Below, one piece after another: positions 1 through 9,193 of a stretch of 64,000 nt of DNA. The notes beneath the pieces are model-generated. The model was given only the letters and a program-made list of their open reading frames with translations. It did no database searches and was not told the origin of the DNA. Positions within the stretch are counted from its first letter, which is position 1. The number at the start of each line of letters is the position of its first letter. The DNA lies in contig NZ_JACCDE010000015.1 in the NCBI RefSeq assembly GCF_013415125.1, positions 58,135-122,134 on the forward strand. Direction: 5' to 3'. The DNA is from Vreelandella glaciei (lineage in GTDB: Bacteria > Pseudomonadota > Gammaproteobacteria > Pseudomonadales > Halomonadaceae). Made by a program: the position numbers and the translations under genes.

Positions 1-402
1 CGGGCGTTGAAGCCAGGGGGCCGGTTTGTGGCTGAGTTTGGTGGCCATGGCAATGTAGCCGCTATTTGCACCGCCCTGATTGCAGCCTTGCAGTTCCGCG
101 GCATTAGCGCGCGCGGGCGCCATCCCTGGTACTTTCCTACCACACATGAGTACGGCCATATACTGGAAACCGTAGGTTTCAAAGTAGAAAGCATTGAGCT
201 GATTCCTCGCCCCACGCCCTTGCCTACGGGCATGACTGGATGGCTTGAAACGTTTGCCAGCCCGTTTTTACATGGGCTTGATGAAGATGTGCGAGAGGCC
301 GTGCTGGAAAATACCTTAACGCTTTTAGGCCACAGCCTACGGGATGCGCAAGGAAACTGGACAGCCGATTATGTACGCCTGCGCGTTTCAGCCCGGGCAT
401 AA
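1..402 (+). CDS. SAM-dependent methyltransferase, C-terminal part (5' end outside window)
   Basis: The reading frame is open from base 1 (R-A-L-K-P-G-G...) to a stop at 400-402, so only the last 133 residues are present and the true start lies upstream. 'LKPGGRFVAEFGG' is the strand after the catalytic core in class I methyltransferases, and the rest resembles the C-terminal half of trans-aconitate methyltransferase-like proteins. The cofactor-binding motif I is outside the window, so the substrate cannot be judged. The gene is convergent with moeB and separated from it by about 240 bp. Confidence 0.7.
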   Translation, partial: RALKPGGRFVAEFGGHGNVAAICTALIAALQFRGISARGRHPWYFPTTHEYGHILETVGFKVESIELIPRPTPLPTGMTGWLETFASPFLHGLDEDVREAVLENTLTLLGHSLRDAQGNWTADYVRLRVSARA

Positions 403-443
403 AAACTGACAAGCTTCTAAATAAAAAAGCCGCCAATATCGAT

Positions 444-612
444 ATGAAACCTGACAACGAGAAATTAAAAAGTACTGCTATTGATAGTTCAGTCAGCGCT
501 AAAAAGTCCTCACCTCTGAGCAGTACTGACGGTGCCCCCTAAAAAATCAACTCCCGACAAACCTGCCGCTACTAAGAGCCAAGCTGTCCAGCACGATCAA
601 ACTGAAACATAA
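444..612 (+). pseudogene. possible frame-disrupted remnant of a Lys/Ser/Pro-rich coding sequence
   Basis: Between the methyltransferase and moeB an ATG at 444 opens 32 codons of Lys/Ser-rich sequence that stop at 540-542, directly after a run of five C. Shifting one base at that run continues in similar composition (K-K-S-T-P-D-K-P-A-A-T-K) to 610-612. A third frame then reads K-L-K-H-K-R followed by a hydrophobic stretch (ALLLSACLTVLG). This pattern would fit a decayed membrane protein with a basic cytoplasmic N-terminus, but it is short and runs into the 3' end of moeB on the other strand. It could be chance. No family is recognised. Confidence 0.2.
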
Positions 613-646
613 ACGGGTGATAGGAGCCTTGTTGTTATCTGCATGC

Positions 647-1402
647 CTAACGGTACTGGGCACATACGCTACAAGCGGGATCACGGCGAACTTGAAAATG
701 CCGCCATTGTCCGCTTAAACCGTCAAAAGTGGACAGCCCCTGGTGAGTAGTGCCTGCGCCGCTTAGTAGTTTGAAGGCTTCAATCGCTTGAAAGCTGCCG
801 ATCAAGCCTACCAGTGGCGCCATGACTCCACTCTCTGCGCAACTAAGAGCTTCGTCACCACTGTCATCGGGTGGATATAAGCAAGCGTAGCAAGGGCACT
901 CGACATTGCGAGGGTCAAAGACGGCCAGCTGGCCTGAAAAACGAATGGCTGCGCCGGAAATCAATGGAACTCCGGCCTTTTGTGACGCCGCATTGACGGC
1001 ATAACGGCTTGAAAAACGGTCGGTACAATCCAGTACCACGTCCGCTGAAGCCACTAAGCGCTCAAGCGCTGCGCCTTCTACATGCTGGTCTATCGCCACG
1101 ATGTCACAGTACGGATTAAGCGCTTGCATGCTGGCCTGGGCGGATTGGGCTTTATTTACTCCTACGCTTGCCTGCTGATGGGCAATTTGGCGTTGAAGAT
1201 TAGAAAGTTCGACGTGATCGGCATCCGCGATGGTGATCCGCCCTACCCCAGCAGCCGCTAAATAAAGCGCCGCTGGCGAGCCTAAGCCACCTGCCCCAAT
1301 AATCACGGCGTGAGCAGATAGCAGGCGCTCTTGGCCCTCGATATCCACTTCGGGCAGCATGATTTGACGGCTATAGCGCAACAGTGCCTGATCATCCATC
1401 AT
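647..1402 (-). CDS. moeB: molybdopterin-synthase adenylyltransferase MoeB (ThiF/E1-like)
   Basis: MoeB adenylates the C-terminal glycine of the small molybdopterin synthase subunit MoaD so that it can be thiolated for molybdenum cofactor synthesis. The protein (251 aa; family about 250) has the nucleotide-binding GAGGLGS loop near residues 36-42, an ADADHVE segment, a DCTDRFSSRY segment, and two zinc-binding CxxC pairs (CYAC near 166 and CSVC near 243). A ThiF role is possible on sequence alone. The ATG at 1402 was preferred over a TTG at 1420 because GAGG (1418-1415) sits just upstream and this start follows the lrp stop by a few bases. It lies downstream of lrp rather than directly behind prmC. 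Confidence 0.88.
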   Translation of the reverse strand: MMDDQALLRYSRQIMLPEVDIEGQERLLSAHAVIIGAGGLGSPAALYLAAAGVGRITIADADHVELSNLQRQIAHQQASVGVNKAQSAQASMQALNPYCDIVAIDQHVEGAALERLVASADVVLDCTDRFSSRYAVNAASQKAGVPLISGAAIRFSGQLAVFDPRNVECPCYACLYPPDDSGDEALSCAESGVMAPLVGLIGSFQAIEAFKLLSGAGTTHQGLSTFDGLSGQWRHFQVRRDPACSVCAQYR

Positions 1403-1406
1403 CGGC

Positions 1407-1907
1407 TTATTTATCCTCAAATTCCTCGAAGGCGGGGATGTGTAAATTGAAACTCTCTTTCACCTCTTCCATCACCACATAACTTTTTGACTCTTTCACC
1501 CCAGGAAGCGTTAACACCACATCGCCCAACAGTTGGCGATAGGCCGACATTTCGGGAATACGGCACTTTAAAATGTAGTCGAACTGACCTGATACTAAAT
1601 GACACTCTTGAATCTGGGGTAGTTTCTCGACCGCGCGGCGGAATTCATCAAATACGGCGGGCGATTGTGTTTCTAAACTGATTTCGACAAAGACTAATAA
1701 ATTGGCCTTCAAGGCACGCGGATCGAGAATTGCCTGATAGCCGCGAATAATGCCAGCCTTCTCCAAGCGTTTGACCCGCTCAAGACAAGGGGTTGTGGAT
1801 AACCCTACTTCCGAGGCCAAATCAACATATGAAATACGCGCATTGTCCTGCAAACAGCGCAGGATTTTAAGATCGATACGGTCCAGCGTTCTATTTTTAG
1901 GTTTCAT
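1407..1907 (-). CDS. lrp: Lrp/AsnC-family transcriptional regulator, close to Lrp
   Basis: The 166-aa protein matches the length of leucine-responsive regulatory protein. An N-terminal winged helix-turn-helix (LDRIDLKILRCLQDNARISY, then VGLSTTPCLERVKRLEKAG) is followed by a RAM/Lrp ligand-binding domain with IQECHLVSGQFDYILK and SYVVMEEVKES, nearly the wording of enterobacterial Lrp. It probably senses leucine or another amino acid as an octamer. The ATG at 1907 gives the family N-terminus; the open frame extends further but without homology. moeB follows within 5 bp. About 165 bp separate it from prmC upstream, so it probably has its own promoter. In many relatives moeB directly follows prmC, so lrp appears to be an insertion in that order. 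Confidence 0.85.
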   Translation of the reverse strand: MKPKNRTLDRIDLKILRCLQDNARISYVDLASEVGLSTTPCLERVKRLEKAGIIRGYQAILDPRALKANLLVFVEISLETQSPAVFDEFRRAVEKLPQIQECHLVSGQFDYILKCRIPEMSAYRQLLGDVVLTLPGVKESKSYVVMEEVKESFNLHIPAFEEFEDK

Positions 1908-2072
1908 GCCAGAGTCTCTTGCTAAAGGTTGTACTAAATGGCGCTGAGTGATCAGACCATTTATATACAAATTCTAATCAATCAGTTAGTTATTAAAATA
2001 GCCTCTCAACATCAGCGCTTGAGGATTTGCAGCGGTTGTTGATGTTAGCGCTGTCGTTTTAACCCGTTGAGT

Positions 2073-2933
2073 TTAAGTGGCTGTTATTAGACGCCCTAGG
2101 GTAACCCGTTCATGCCCTCCCAGGTCACGCACACTTTCAACGTTCTGATAGCCAGCACTGCTCAGTGCCATGCGTACCTTTTCCGCCTGTGTATAACCGT
2201 GTTCAAGCAGCAGCCAGCCGGACGCTGTCAAATAGTGCCGAGCAGACTGCACCAAGTGCAACAAATCCGCCATGCCATCAGCGTTTGCAACCAGCGCAGA
2301 GCGAGGCTCAAAACGCACATCGCCTTCGGCAAGGTGAGGGTCATCGGCAGCAATATAAGGCGGGTTGCTAACGATAATATCGAAAAGCGTACCGGCCTCA
2401 GCATCGCTTTCCAGCGCGCTAAACCAATCACTCAACAGAAAATGAGCGTTGGTAATACCCAAGGCTTTCGCGTTGTTTTCTGCCAGCTCGACCGCCTCAT
2501 CGCGCACATCGACGCCTAGCACTTGCCAATCGGGCTGCTCACTGGCAAACGCCAGCGCAATGGCGCCAGTGCCGGTTCCAAGGTCAAGCAGACGGCCAGT
2601 GGGCAAAGTTGCTCGACTAAGTGCAAGCTCAACTAACGTTTCAGTATCGGGACGGGGAATTAACGTATTGGGAGAGGTCGCTAAGCGCAGCCCCCAGAAT
2701 TCACGCGCGCCGGTTAGGTAGGCCACTGGTGTGCCCTGGACACGTGCGTCAATGAGTGCATCGAAGCGCGAATGCTCCTGGGAGGAACACATTTTATCGC
2801 CCCAGGTGTAAAGCCAGGTACGATCCCGCTCAAGCACATGGCACATCAGTACTTCAGCATCAACACGCGGCGAGGTAGACCCCGCCGCCTGTAACCTTTG
2901 TGCCGCCTGTTTCAACAGCGCATCAAGCGACAT
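2073..2933 (-). CDS. prmC: peptide chain release factor N5-glutamine methyltransferase PrmC
   Basis: PrmC (HemK) methylates the glutamine of the GGQ motif in release factors 1 and 2. The 286-aa protein has an N-terminal helical domain, the SAM-binding LDLGTGTGAIA at 116-126 and the catalytic NPPY at 190-193, which holds the substrate glutamine. Its ATG overlaps the last base of the prfA stop (TAATG), so it is translationally coupled to its own substrate gene. It is the last gene of the hemA-prfA-prmC operon. Confidence 0.95.
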   Translation of the reverse strand: MSLDALLKQAAQRLQAAGSTSPRVDAEVLMCHVLERDRTWLYTWGDKMCSSQEHSRFDALIDARVQGTPVAYLTGAREFWGLRLATSPNTLIPRPDTETLVELALSRATLPTGRLLDLGTGTGAIALAFASEQPDWQVLGVDVRDEAVELAENNAKALGITNAHFLLSDWFSALESDAEAGTLFDIIVSNPPYIAADDPHLAEGDVRFEPRSALVANADGMADLLHLVQSARHYLTASGWLLLEHGYTQAEKVRMALSSAGYQNVESVRDLGGHERVTLGRLITAT

Positions 2934-4021
2934 TAGACATCCTGAAGGGCTGAAAGCTGTTCCGCTTGATACTCGTGAATCAGCGGATTAATCACATCGT
3001 CCAACTGCTCGCCACTGACCACTTCATTCAGTTTATACAGGGTCAAGTTAATACGGTGATCGGTGATGCGACCTTGCGGGAAGTTGTAGGTGCGGATGCG
3101 TTCGCTGCGATCCCCCGAGCCCACCAGCGAGCGGCGGGCATCGGCTTGCTCCTGACGCTGGGAATCTACCGCATTGCGTTTGAGCTTGGCTGCCAGCAGC
3201 GACATCGCTTTGGCACGGTTTTTATGCTGGCTGCGCTCTTCCTGGCATTCCACCACCACACCGGTAGGCAGGTGAGTAATGCGGATCGCAGAGTCCGTGG
3301 TGTTAACGTGCTGACCACCGGCACCGCTGGAGCGGTAGGTGTCCACGCGCAGATCCGAAGGGTTAATATCGATATCGCCAACGTCTTCGACTTCTGGCAT
3401 CACCGCCACGGTGCAAGCAGAGGTGTGAATACGGCCCTGAGATTCGGTCGCCGGTACGCGCTGAACCCGGTGGGCGCCAGATTCAAATTTTAGCTGGGCG
3501 TAAACACCATCGCCCTTCACCCGGGAGATGATTTCTTTGTAACCGCCCTGCTCACCGTGGCTGGCGCTGACGATTTCGACCCGCCAACCGCGCTTTTCCG
3601 CATAACGCGAATACATGCGGAACAGATCACCGGCAAAGATAGCAGCCTCGTCGCCGCCGGTTCCTGCGCGTACTTCTAAAAACACCCCACGCCCATCGTC
3701 AGGGTCTTTCGGCACCAGCAGACGCTTAAGCTCAATATCTAATTCTTCTAACCGCTCACGCCCTTCGCTCAGTTCCATCTCCGCCAATTCGCGCATGTCA
3801 GCGTCGCTGTCGCGGCTAAGCTGCTCGGCTTCATGCATATTGGTTTCAATGTCACGATAGCGCTGCCACGCGGCCACCAGCTCCTCTAACTCGGAGTATT
3901 CTCGTGAGTAGTCGCGAAAGCGCTGCTGGTTATTGATCACTTCAGGATCAGACAGCAGCATCGCCAGCTCTTCAAAGCGTTCTGTAAAGCTGTCTAAGCG
4001 TTGGCGCAAAGTCTCTTTCAT
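2933..4021 (-). CDS. prfA: peptide chain release factor 1
   Basis: RF1 terminates translation at UAA and UAG. The 362-aa protein has the PAT stop-codon discriminator at 190-192 and the peptidyl-tRNA hydrolysis motif GGQ at 235-237 within GAGGQHVN. The presence of PAT rather than SPF distinguishes it from RF2. The start codon overlaps the hemA stop by 4 bp (ATGA), the usual coupling in this operon. The length and N-terminal coiled-coil region are normal for the family. Confidence 0.97.
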   Translation of the reverse strand: MKETLRQRLDSFTERFEELAMLLSDPEVINNQQRFRDYSREYSELEELVAAWQRYRDIETNMHEAEQLSRDSDADMRELAEMELSEGRERLEELDIELKRLLVPKDPDDGRGVFLEVRAGTGGDEAAIFAGDLFRMYSRYAEKRGWRVEIVSASHGEQGGYKEIISRVKGDGVYAQLKFESGAHRVQRVPATESQGRIHTSACTVAVMPEVEDVGDIDINPSDLRVDTYRSSGAGGQHVNTTDSAIRITHLPTGVVVECQEERSQHKNRAKAMSLLAAKLKRNAVDSQRQEQADARRSLVGSGDRSERIRTYNFPQGRITDHRINLTLYKLNEVVSGEQLDDVINPLIHEYQAEQLSALQDV

Positions 4022-5331
4022 GCGGGCGTATCATCCTTCTGGCGTTTAACCGGGGGCGCTGGCGTGGTTTCAAAGGCTGGTTTTATGGGCAACAGCAGGC
4101 GCGGCGCGGCATTCAGCAACTCGTGGTGCTCTTCTGATGCGGCATCACGTATGGCTTGAGTCGGCTGGTGCAACAGGCGATTGGTCAATTGATGCGCCAA
4201 GCGCTCAATGACTTTAGCAGGGTCTTCACCGCGCGCCAGCCGCTCTAACGCTTGATCGCGTGAAAGATCACGCAGCGCCTCGCCATGCTGACGATAGTCG
4301 CGAATCAACTCTCCGCCGTTGCGAATGCGTCGCTCATGCTGCCAACTGCCCACCCCGTGTTCAATCAACGACTCGGCTTGATCGGCGGCGACTTGGCGAT
4401 GGCGGCGATTCTCTTGAATCACCTCTTCCAGATCGTCGACGGTATAGAGGAATACATCGGCCAACTCGCCCACTTCGGGTTCGATATCACGCGGCACGGC
4501 GATATCGACCATAAATACCGGCCGATGACGACGCTTCTTGAGCGCCCGCTCCACCATCCCTTTACCGAGGATAGGCAGCGGGGCCGCGGTGGAAGAGATG
4601 ACGATATCGGCATGTTCAAGGGCTTCAGGAATTTCTTGCAGGGTAATCGCCGTACCCCCCAAGGGGCCTGCCACGAGCTCCGCACGTTCGCGGGTGCGGT
4701 TGGCAACAGTAAGCTGGCGAACACCGGCTTCGTGTAAATGCCGAGCGACCAGTTCGATGGTTTCACCAGCGCCAATAAGTAACGCACGTGAACGGCTAAA
4801 ATCATCAAAAATGCGGCTGGCCATACTGACCGCCGCGTAGGCCACTGAGACAGGGTTTTTGCCAATACCGGTTTCAGTACGTACCTGTTTGGCCACCGCA
4901 AAGGTGTGCTGGAAGAGGCGTTCAAGCTCACCGCCCAACCCTTTCGACTCACGCGCCTGTTGATAGGCATCTTTCAACTGGCCCAGAATCTGCGGCTCGC
5001 CCAACACCATGGAATCCAGGCCAACCGCTACGCGCATTAAATGGCGCGCCGCATCGTTGTCTAGATAGTGGTAGGCACAGCGGGTCAGCTCATCGACGCG
5101 TAAGTTATGAAAGCGCCCGAGCCAATTGAGTACCGCCTGCTCGCCAGCCGCATCCGTGACGCAGTAAAGCTCCGTGCGGTTGCAGGTCGATAGCACCGCC
5201 GCTTCACTAATTTGTGGCAGATTGCGTAATTCAGCCAACGCAGTGTCAAGCTGCGCGGGCGAAAAAGCCACCTGCTCACGCACGGCCACGCTGGCGGTAC
5301 GATGATTTATTCCCAAGGCAAGAAGCGTCAT
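4018..5331 (-). CDS. hemA: glutamyl-tRNA reductase
   Basis: HemA reduces glutamyl-tRNA(Glu) with NADPH to glutamate-1-semialdehyde, the first committed step of C5-pathway tetrapyrrole synthesis. The 437-aa protein has the catalytic Cys50 in [10 protein letters not shown], a Rossmann NADPH domain with [15 protein letters not shown], and a C-terminal helical dimerisation domain. The C-terminus ([14 protein letters not shown]) is a short polar extension. It is divergent from the TPR lipoprotein-lolB-ispE genes, a conserved arrangement in Pseudomonas-type gammaproteobacteria. Confidence 0.96.
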   Translation of the reverse strand: MTLLALGINHRTASVAVREQVAFSPAQLDTALAELRNLPQISEAAVLSTCNRTELYCVTDAAGEQAVLNWLGRFHNLRVDELTRCAYHYLDNDAARHLMRVAVGLDSMVLGEPQILGQLKDAYQQARESKGLGGELERLFQHTFAVAKQVRTETGIGKNPVSVAYAAVSMASRIFDDFSRSRALLIGAGETIELVARHLHEAGVRQLTVANRTRERAELVAGPLGGTAITLQEIPEALEHADIVISSTAAPLPILGKGMVERALKKRRHRPVFMVDIAVPRDIEPEVGELADVFLYTVDDLEEVIQENRRHRQVAADQAESLIEHGVGSWQHERRIRNGGELIRDYRQHGEALRDLSRDQALERLARGEDPAKVIERLAHQLTNRLLHQPTQAIRDAASEEHHELLNAAPRLLLPIKPAFETTPAPPVKRQKDDTPA

Positions 5332-5661
5332 GCGTTATGCGTCTTCGCTAGTGTGTCGGACTTTCGCCGACCGCCGGTCTTAAAGCGGCCGCACCGTCAA
5401 TTAGGGCTTGCTCAAACAAGTCTTTGGTGTGGTTCAAGCGCTGCCTATAAAATAGGCATAAAGATTGCTGACCACTTTTTCAAGGAGGAACATTCTATCA
5501 CAGCAGGCTATCATCTGGCCCACACCACTTTGCCGCAGGCAGGCAAGCCGCTATGCTGAGCATTCGGCCACTTAATCGAGAGACGCATGCGACCTCGCTT
5601 TTCATTATCGGGCCCTGTATTAATGGGCTCTACCTGTTCAGGCTTCTCATTAGTGAGCTCT
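5332..5661. other. divergent intergenic region hemA / TPR lipoprotein
   Basis: These 330 bp separate the hemA start from the chosen start of the TPR lipoprotein. They contain one plausible plus-strand promoter (5424-5451). The plus frame is open from 5587 but its first 25 codons show no signal-peptide logic, so I treat them as leader. I see no RNA gene and no clear hemA promoter. Confidence 0.5.
5424..5451 (+). promoter_or_regulatory. candidate sigma-70 promoter for the TPR-lolB-ispE genes
   Basis: TTGGTG (5424-5429) and TATAAA (5446-5451) are spaced by 16 bp in the divergent region, oriented toward the TPR lipoprotein gene. This is a consensus match only; no transcription start is known. 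Confidence 0.4.
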
Positions 5662-7425
5662 ATGTTACGGCATTCGATACTACTACCCGTGGCTGCCTCT
5701 GCTGCTCTGCTGCTGAGCGGCTGCCAATCTACGCCTAGCCCACAAGACGGCCCCCTCGGCACTTGGGCCGACGATCCGATGCGCAATGCGCCGCCGATCA
5801 CCCGTGGCTTGGATGCCGCTGGGCTAAGCACGCTGCTCGGCGCCGAGCTTGCTGGCCAGCGTGGCGACTACCGTTACGCAAGCCAGGGCTACCTAGAAGC
5901 GGCTAATCGCTATCGCGAGCCAGCGCTTGCCGAACGTGCCACCTTCGCAGCCCGCTTTGGCAATGAAGCCTCATTAATAGAAGCTTCCGCGCTTCGCTGG
6001 CGAGAACTTGCCCCCCAGGCAGAAGCACCCAATCGCCTGTTGGCGGCTTTTTCGCTACAGCGCGGCGATTGGCTCGACAGCCTTGAACAGCGCATTGCTA
6101 TTGTTGAAGCTGGCGGTCACGGCGATGTCACCGCCTTTGCAGAGATCGCGGTGGCTGAAGAGGCGCCATTGACGCTGATCGCCCAGCAACTGCGAGAGCA
6201 TTTAGCCCAGCCCAACGCTGACCAGTTAGAACATCACAGCGATGTACTGCTGGGCACAGCATTGATTGAAGCCGCCCTTGGCGACACCGCCGTTGCCCAG
6301 CGGCGGCTTGATCAAGTCGCGCTGTTGGACCCTGAATCAGCGGCGTTATGGTTAGCAAGAGCACGCCTTGCGCTAGAGACAGAAGACTACTCGGCTGCTC
6401 AGCGGGCGGCACAACAGGGCTTGGAACTCGCGCCTGACGATGTGCGATTTATTTTGCTACTGGCCCAGGCAGAGATTCGCCTCAACAACATCAGTGCGGC
6501 CGAGACGCAAACTAACGCACTGCTGGAGAGTCATGGCGGTAACCAGGATCTACGTTTATCGCTGGCACAGCTGTATCTGGAAGAGGGGCACCCCGAACCC
6601 GCCCAACGCCTGCTGCAGCCGCTGATTGGCCAGCCAGAGGTGCCGAATCTAGCCTATTACCTGCTCGGGGCGATTATCCAGGCCCAAGGCGATACCGACA
6701 ACGCGCTACTTTATTACCGCCAAGTCAACGAGGGGGATGAATTTGTGCCCGCTCGCGCGGCTGCGGCGAAAATGTTGATTGAAGAAGGCCGCCTGCTTGA
6801 TGCCCGTGCTTTTCTGCGCATCGAACGGATGCGTTTTGACAGCTACTTTACCGAGTTGGTGATGCTCGAAGTTCAGTTGTTGGACGAAACCAATCAGACC
6901 GAAGAGGCCAATGCGCTATTAGACCGTGAAATCACCCGCACACCGGATGATGCTTCACTACTTTATATGCGCGCTATGCGCCGCTGGGAAGCTGGCGACA
7001 TTGCGGGAATGGAGGCTGATTTACGTCAAGTGCTGCGCACCGACCCTGACAATGCCGAAGCGCTCAATGCGCTGGGTTACACGCTGGCCGATCTCAACCT
7101 GCCTGGGCGCCTACAAGAGGCGTTTGAACTGATTGAGCGCGCCTACGAAGCCGACCCAGACAACCCCGCCGTACTCGATAGCATGGGCTGGGTCTATTTC
7201 CGCCTTGGGCAGCCAGAAGAAGCGCTTCCCTGGCTTGAAAGCGCCTATACACAGATACCCGATCAAGAAGTCGCTGCCCATTTAGCCGAGGTCTTGCAGG
7301 CACTAGGCCGTGAAGAAGAGGCGCGCCGTCTGATCGAGCAGATTATGCAGCGAACCAACCTGCATCCGCAGATTGACGATTTGCTTAAGCGCTATCCTGA
7401 ACTAACACCCCAAGCGACACCCTAA
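5662..7425 (+). CDS. tetratricopeptide-repeat lipoprotein upstream of lolB
   Basis: This is a 587-aa predicted lipoprotein with a signal peptide ending in the lipobox LLLSGC (Cys21), followed by many TPR-like helical pairs (for example DPESAALWLARARLALETED and DPDNAEALNALGYTLADLNL). It corresponds in position to the TPR protein found between hemA and lolB in pseudomonads. It is probably outer-membrane anchored and serves as a protein-interaction scaffold. The start at 5662 was chosen because it gives a proper lipoprotein signal, whereas the ATG at 5587 would put 25 unrelated residues in front. The exact role is not known. Confidence 0.85.
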   Translation: MLRHSILLPVAASAALLLSGCQSTPSPQDGPLGTWADDPMRNAPPITRGLDAAGLSTLLGAELAGQRGDYRYASQGYLEAANRYREPALAERATFAARFGNEASLIEASALRWRELAPQAEAPNRLLAAFSLQRGDWLDSLEQRIAIVEAGGHGDVTAFAEIAVAEEAPLTLIAQQLREHLAQPNADQLEHHSDVLLGTALIEAALGDTAVAQRRLDQVALLDPESAALWLARARLALETEDYSAAQRAAQQGLELAPDDVRFILLLAQAEIRLNNISAAETQTNALLESHGGNQDLRLSLAQLYLEEGHPEPAQRLLQPLIGQPEVPNLAYYLLGAIIQAQGDTDNALLYYRQVNEGDEFVPARAAAAKMLIEEGRLLDARAFLRIERMRFDSYFTELVMLEVQLLDETNQTEEANALLDREITRTPDDASLLYMRAMRRWEAGDIAGMEADLRQVLRTDPDNAEALNALGYTLADLNLPGRLQEAFELIERAYEADPDNPAVLDSMGWVYFRLGQPEEALPWLESAYTQIPDQEVAAHLAEVLQALGREEEARRLIEQIMQRTNLHPQIDDLLKRYPELTPQATP

Positions 7426-7497
7426 CGCTACACCAACCGATTAAGCGCACCGATCATGCTACTCTTGCGCCGTCATCACCTAACATGGAGCCTGTTT

Positions 7498-8145
7498 ATG
7501 CCGACACTGACGTCCCTTCCTTTACGCTCACCCGTTGCACTTCCTTCCCCGCGGCTATGGATTGTGGGTCTTACTCTCTTACTCCTTGCTGGGTGCGCTT
7601 CGCAAGGCCCGGTAGATGAAAGTGGCCGACAAGCAGGCCAGTGGGAGCGGCAGCAGGCTGAGGTAGAGGCATTTGACACCTGGACTCTAGTGGGCAAAGC
7701 GGGCTTGCGTACCTCGCAAGAGAACGTCAGCGCTAACCTGGACTGGAATCAGACCCCTTACTATTTCCGCATGCTGATCAGCGGACCGTTTGGTGGCGGG
7801 CGCAATGTGCTTGAGGGTCGTGAAGGTCGCTTCTCGCTCTCCAATAGTGACGGACGCTTTGAAGCAGAAACGCCGGAAGCCTTAATGGAAGAGCAGCTTG
7901 GCTGGTCCCTACCTGTTAGCGCCATGCCTGACTGGGTACGCGGCCTACCCGGCGAAAATGACAACTATCAGATGGAAACCGATGAACTCGGCTTCCCCAG
8001 CCACTTGACACAAAACGGTTGGGAAATTGACTACCGCGACTGGGAACAGTTTGAAGGCATGTGGCTGCCGCGCCGGTTAATCATGAACTACGACGATGTA
8101 CGTATCACGCTGGTCGTTAATCAGTGGCAAGCCAGCGACGAGTAA
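7498..8145 (+). CDS. lolB: outer-membrane lipoprotein insertion factor LolB
   Basis: LolB accepts lipoproteins from the periplasmic chaperone LolA and inserts them into the outer membrane. The 215-aa protein has a signal peptide with lipobox LLAGC (Cys33), followed by the LolB core with FDTWTLVGKAGLR and a ISGPFGGG loop. The ATG at 7498 is preceded by GGAG at 7486-7489 with 8-nt spacing, which supports it over an upstream in-frame start at 7456. It lies between the TPR lipoprotein gene and ispE, the usual order. Confidence 0.9.
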   Translation: MPTLTSLPLRSPVALPSPRLWIVGLTLLLLAGCASQGPVDESGRQAGQWERQQAEVEAFDTWTLVGKAGLRTSQENVSANLDWNQTPYYFRMLISGPFGGGRNVLEGREGRFSLSNSDGRFEAETPEALMEEQLGWSLPVSAMPDWVRGLPGENDNYQMETDELGFPSHLTQNGWEIDYRDWEQFEGMWLPRRLIMNYDDVRITLVVNQWQASDE

Positions 8146-8154
8146 ACCGTTTAA

Positions 8155-9009
8155 ATGAATGCGAAACTTACCTTACCCGCCCCGGCCAAGCTTAACCGCA
8201 TGCTGCATATCGTGGGCCGTCGTGAAGACGGCTACCACACACTGCAAACGCTTTTTCAGTTTATCGACCTTAATGATCACCTTATGCTGGCTGCCCGCGA
8301 TGATGGAGAGATCCATCTACCCCATGAGGTCAGCGGCGTAAACCACGATGACAATCTGATTGTGCGTGCCGCCCGTTTATTGCAGCGCCACAGCGGCACT
8401 CGACTAGGGGCGACCCTTTCCATACAAAAACAGTTGCCCATGGGCGGCGGCTTAGGTGGCGGCAGTTCCAACGCGGCCACCACGCTAGTGGGGCTCAATC
8501 ACCTCTGGCAGCTTCATCTGTCGTTAGACGAATTAGCACGCTTAGGGCTGCAGCTGGGGGCCGACGTGCCAGTCTTTGTGCACGGCCATAGTGCCTGGGC
8601 TGAGGGGGTGGGCGAGCAGCTTACCGCGGTGACACTGGATACCCCTTGGTTCGCCATTATTCATCCCGGCATAAGTGTGTCTACACTTGACGTCTTCCAA
8701 GACCCCCAATTGACACGTGACAGCCGCCCCATTACTATGGCGCGCGCACTGCAGGGGGGAGCGCCGGAGTGGCGCAACGACTGTGAAGCCGTCGTAAAGG
8801 AACGCTATCCGCCAATTGCGGAAGCCCTTGATTGGCTCGCACAGTACGCACCTAGTCGGTTGACCGGCACGGGCGCTTGTTTGTTTGCTGCTTTTGAGAC
8901 GCAGCAAGCAGCACAGGCAATCGCGCAATTAGCGGGTCAACGTTGGCCGACATGGGTAGCACGCGGACTCAACACCTCTCCCCTACATGATGCTCTGGGC
9001 TATTTATAG
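8155..9009 (+). CDS. ispE: 4-diphosphocytidyl-2-C-methyl-D-erythritol kinase
   Basis: IspE phosphorylates CDP-methylerythritol in the MEP pathway of isoprenoid precursor synthesis. The 284-aa GHMP kinase has the N-terminal PAPAKLNRMLHI segment and the ATP-binding glycine-rich loop GGGLGGGSS at 97-105, plus a C-terminal LTGTGACLFA motif. It begins 9 bp after lolB and is followed by tRNA-Gln and prs, the conserved arrangement. Confidence 0.95.
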   Translation: MNAKLTLPAPAKLNRMLHIVGRREDGYHTLQTLFQFIDLNDHLMLAARDDGEIHLPHEVSGVNHDDNLIVRAARLLQRHSGTRLGATLSIQKQLPMGGGLGGGSSNAATTLVGLNHLWQLHLSLDELARLGLQLGADVPVFVHGHSAWAEGVGEQLTAVTLDTPWFAIIHPGISVSTLDVFQDPQLTRDSRPITMARALQGGAPEWRNDCEAVVKERYPPIAEALDWLAQYAPSRLTGTGACLFAAFETQQAAQAIAQLAGQRWPTWVARGLNTSPLHDALGYL

Positions 9010-9061
9010 TAGTCCAGCTCTGGGCAGTTAAAAGCGCCCGGTCAGCGCGTTAGGTTATTGC

Positions 9062-9136
9062 TGGGGTATCGCCAAGTGGTAAGGCACCGGTTTTTGGTAT
9101 CGGCATTCCCAGGTTCGAATCCTGGTACCCCAGCCA
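9062..9136 (+). tRNA. tRNA-Gln (anticodon TTG)
   Basis: The 75-nt cloverleaf has a TGGGGTA/TACCCCA acceptor stem, an anticodon stem CCGGT/ATCGG with loop TTTTGGT (anticodon TTG), the GGTTCGAATCC T-arm and an encoded 3' CCA. Its position between ispE and prs is conserved in related bacteria. Confidence 0.97.
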
Positions 9137-9193
9137 ACCCAACAATGGCCTGCGTTTTTCCCCTGATCCCCAACACTGCAAAGGTGGCTGCGC

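Noticed and set aside
4419..4970. 183-aa minus-strand frame inside hemA
   Set aside because: It lies wholly within hemA in another frame, and hemA shows intact catalytic and cofactor motifs along its length.
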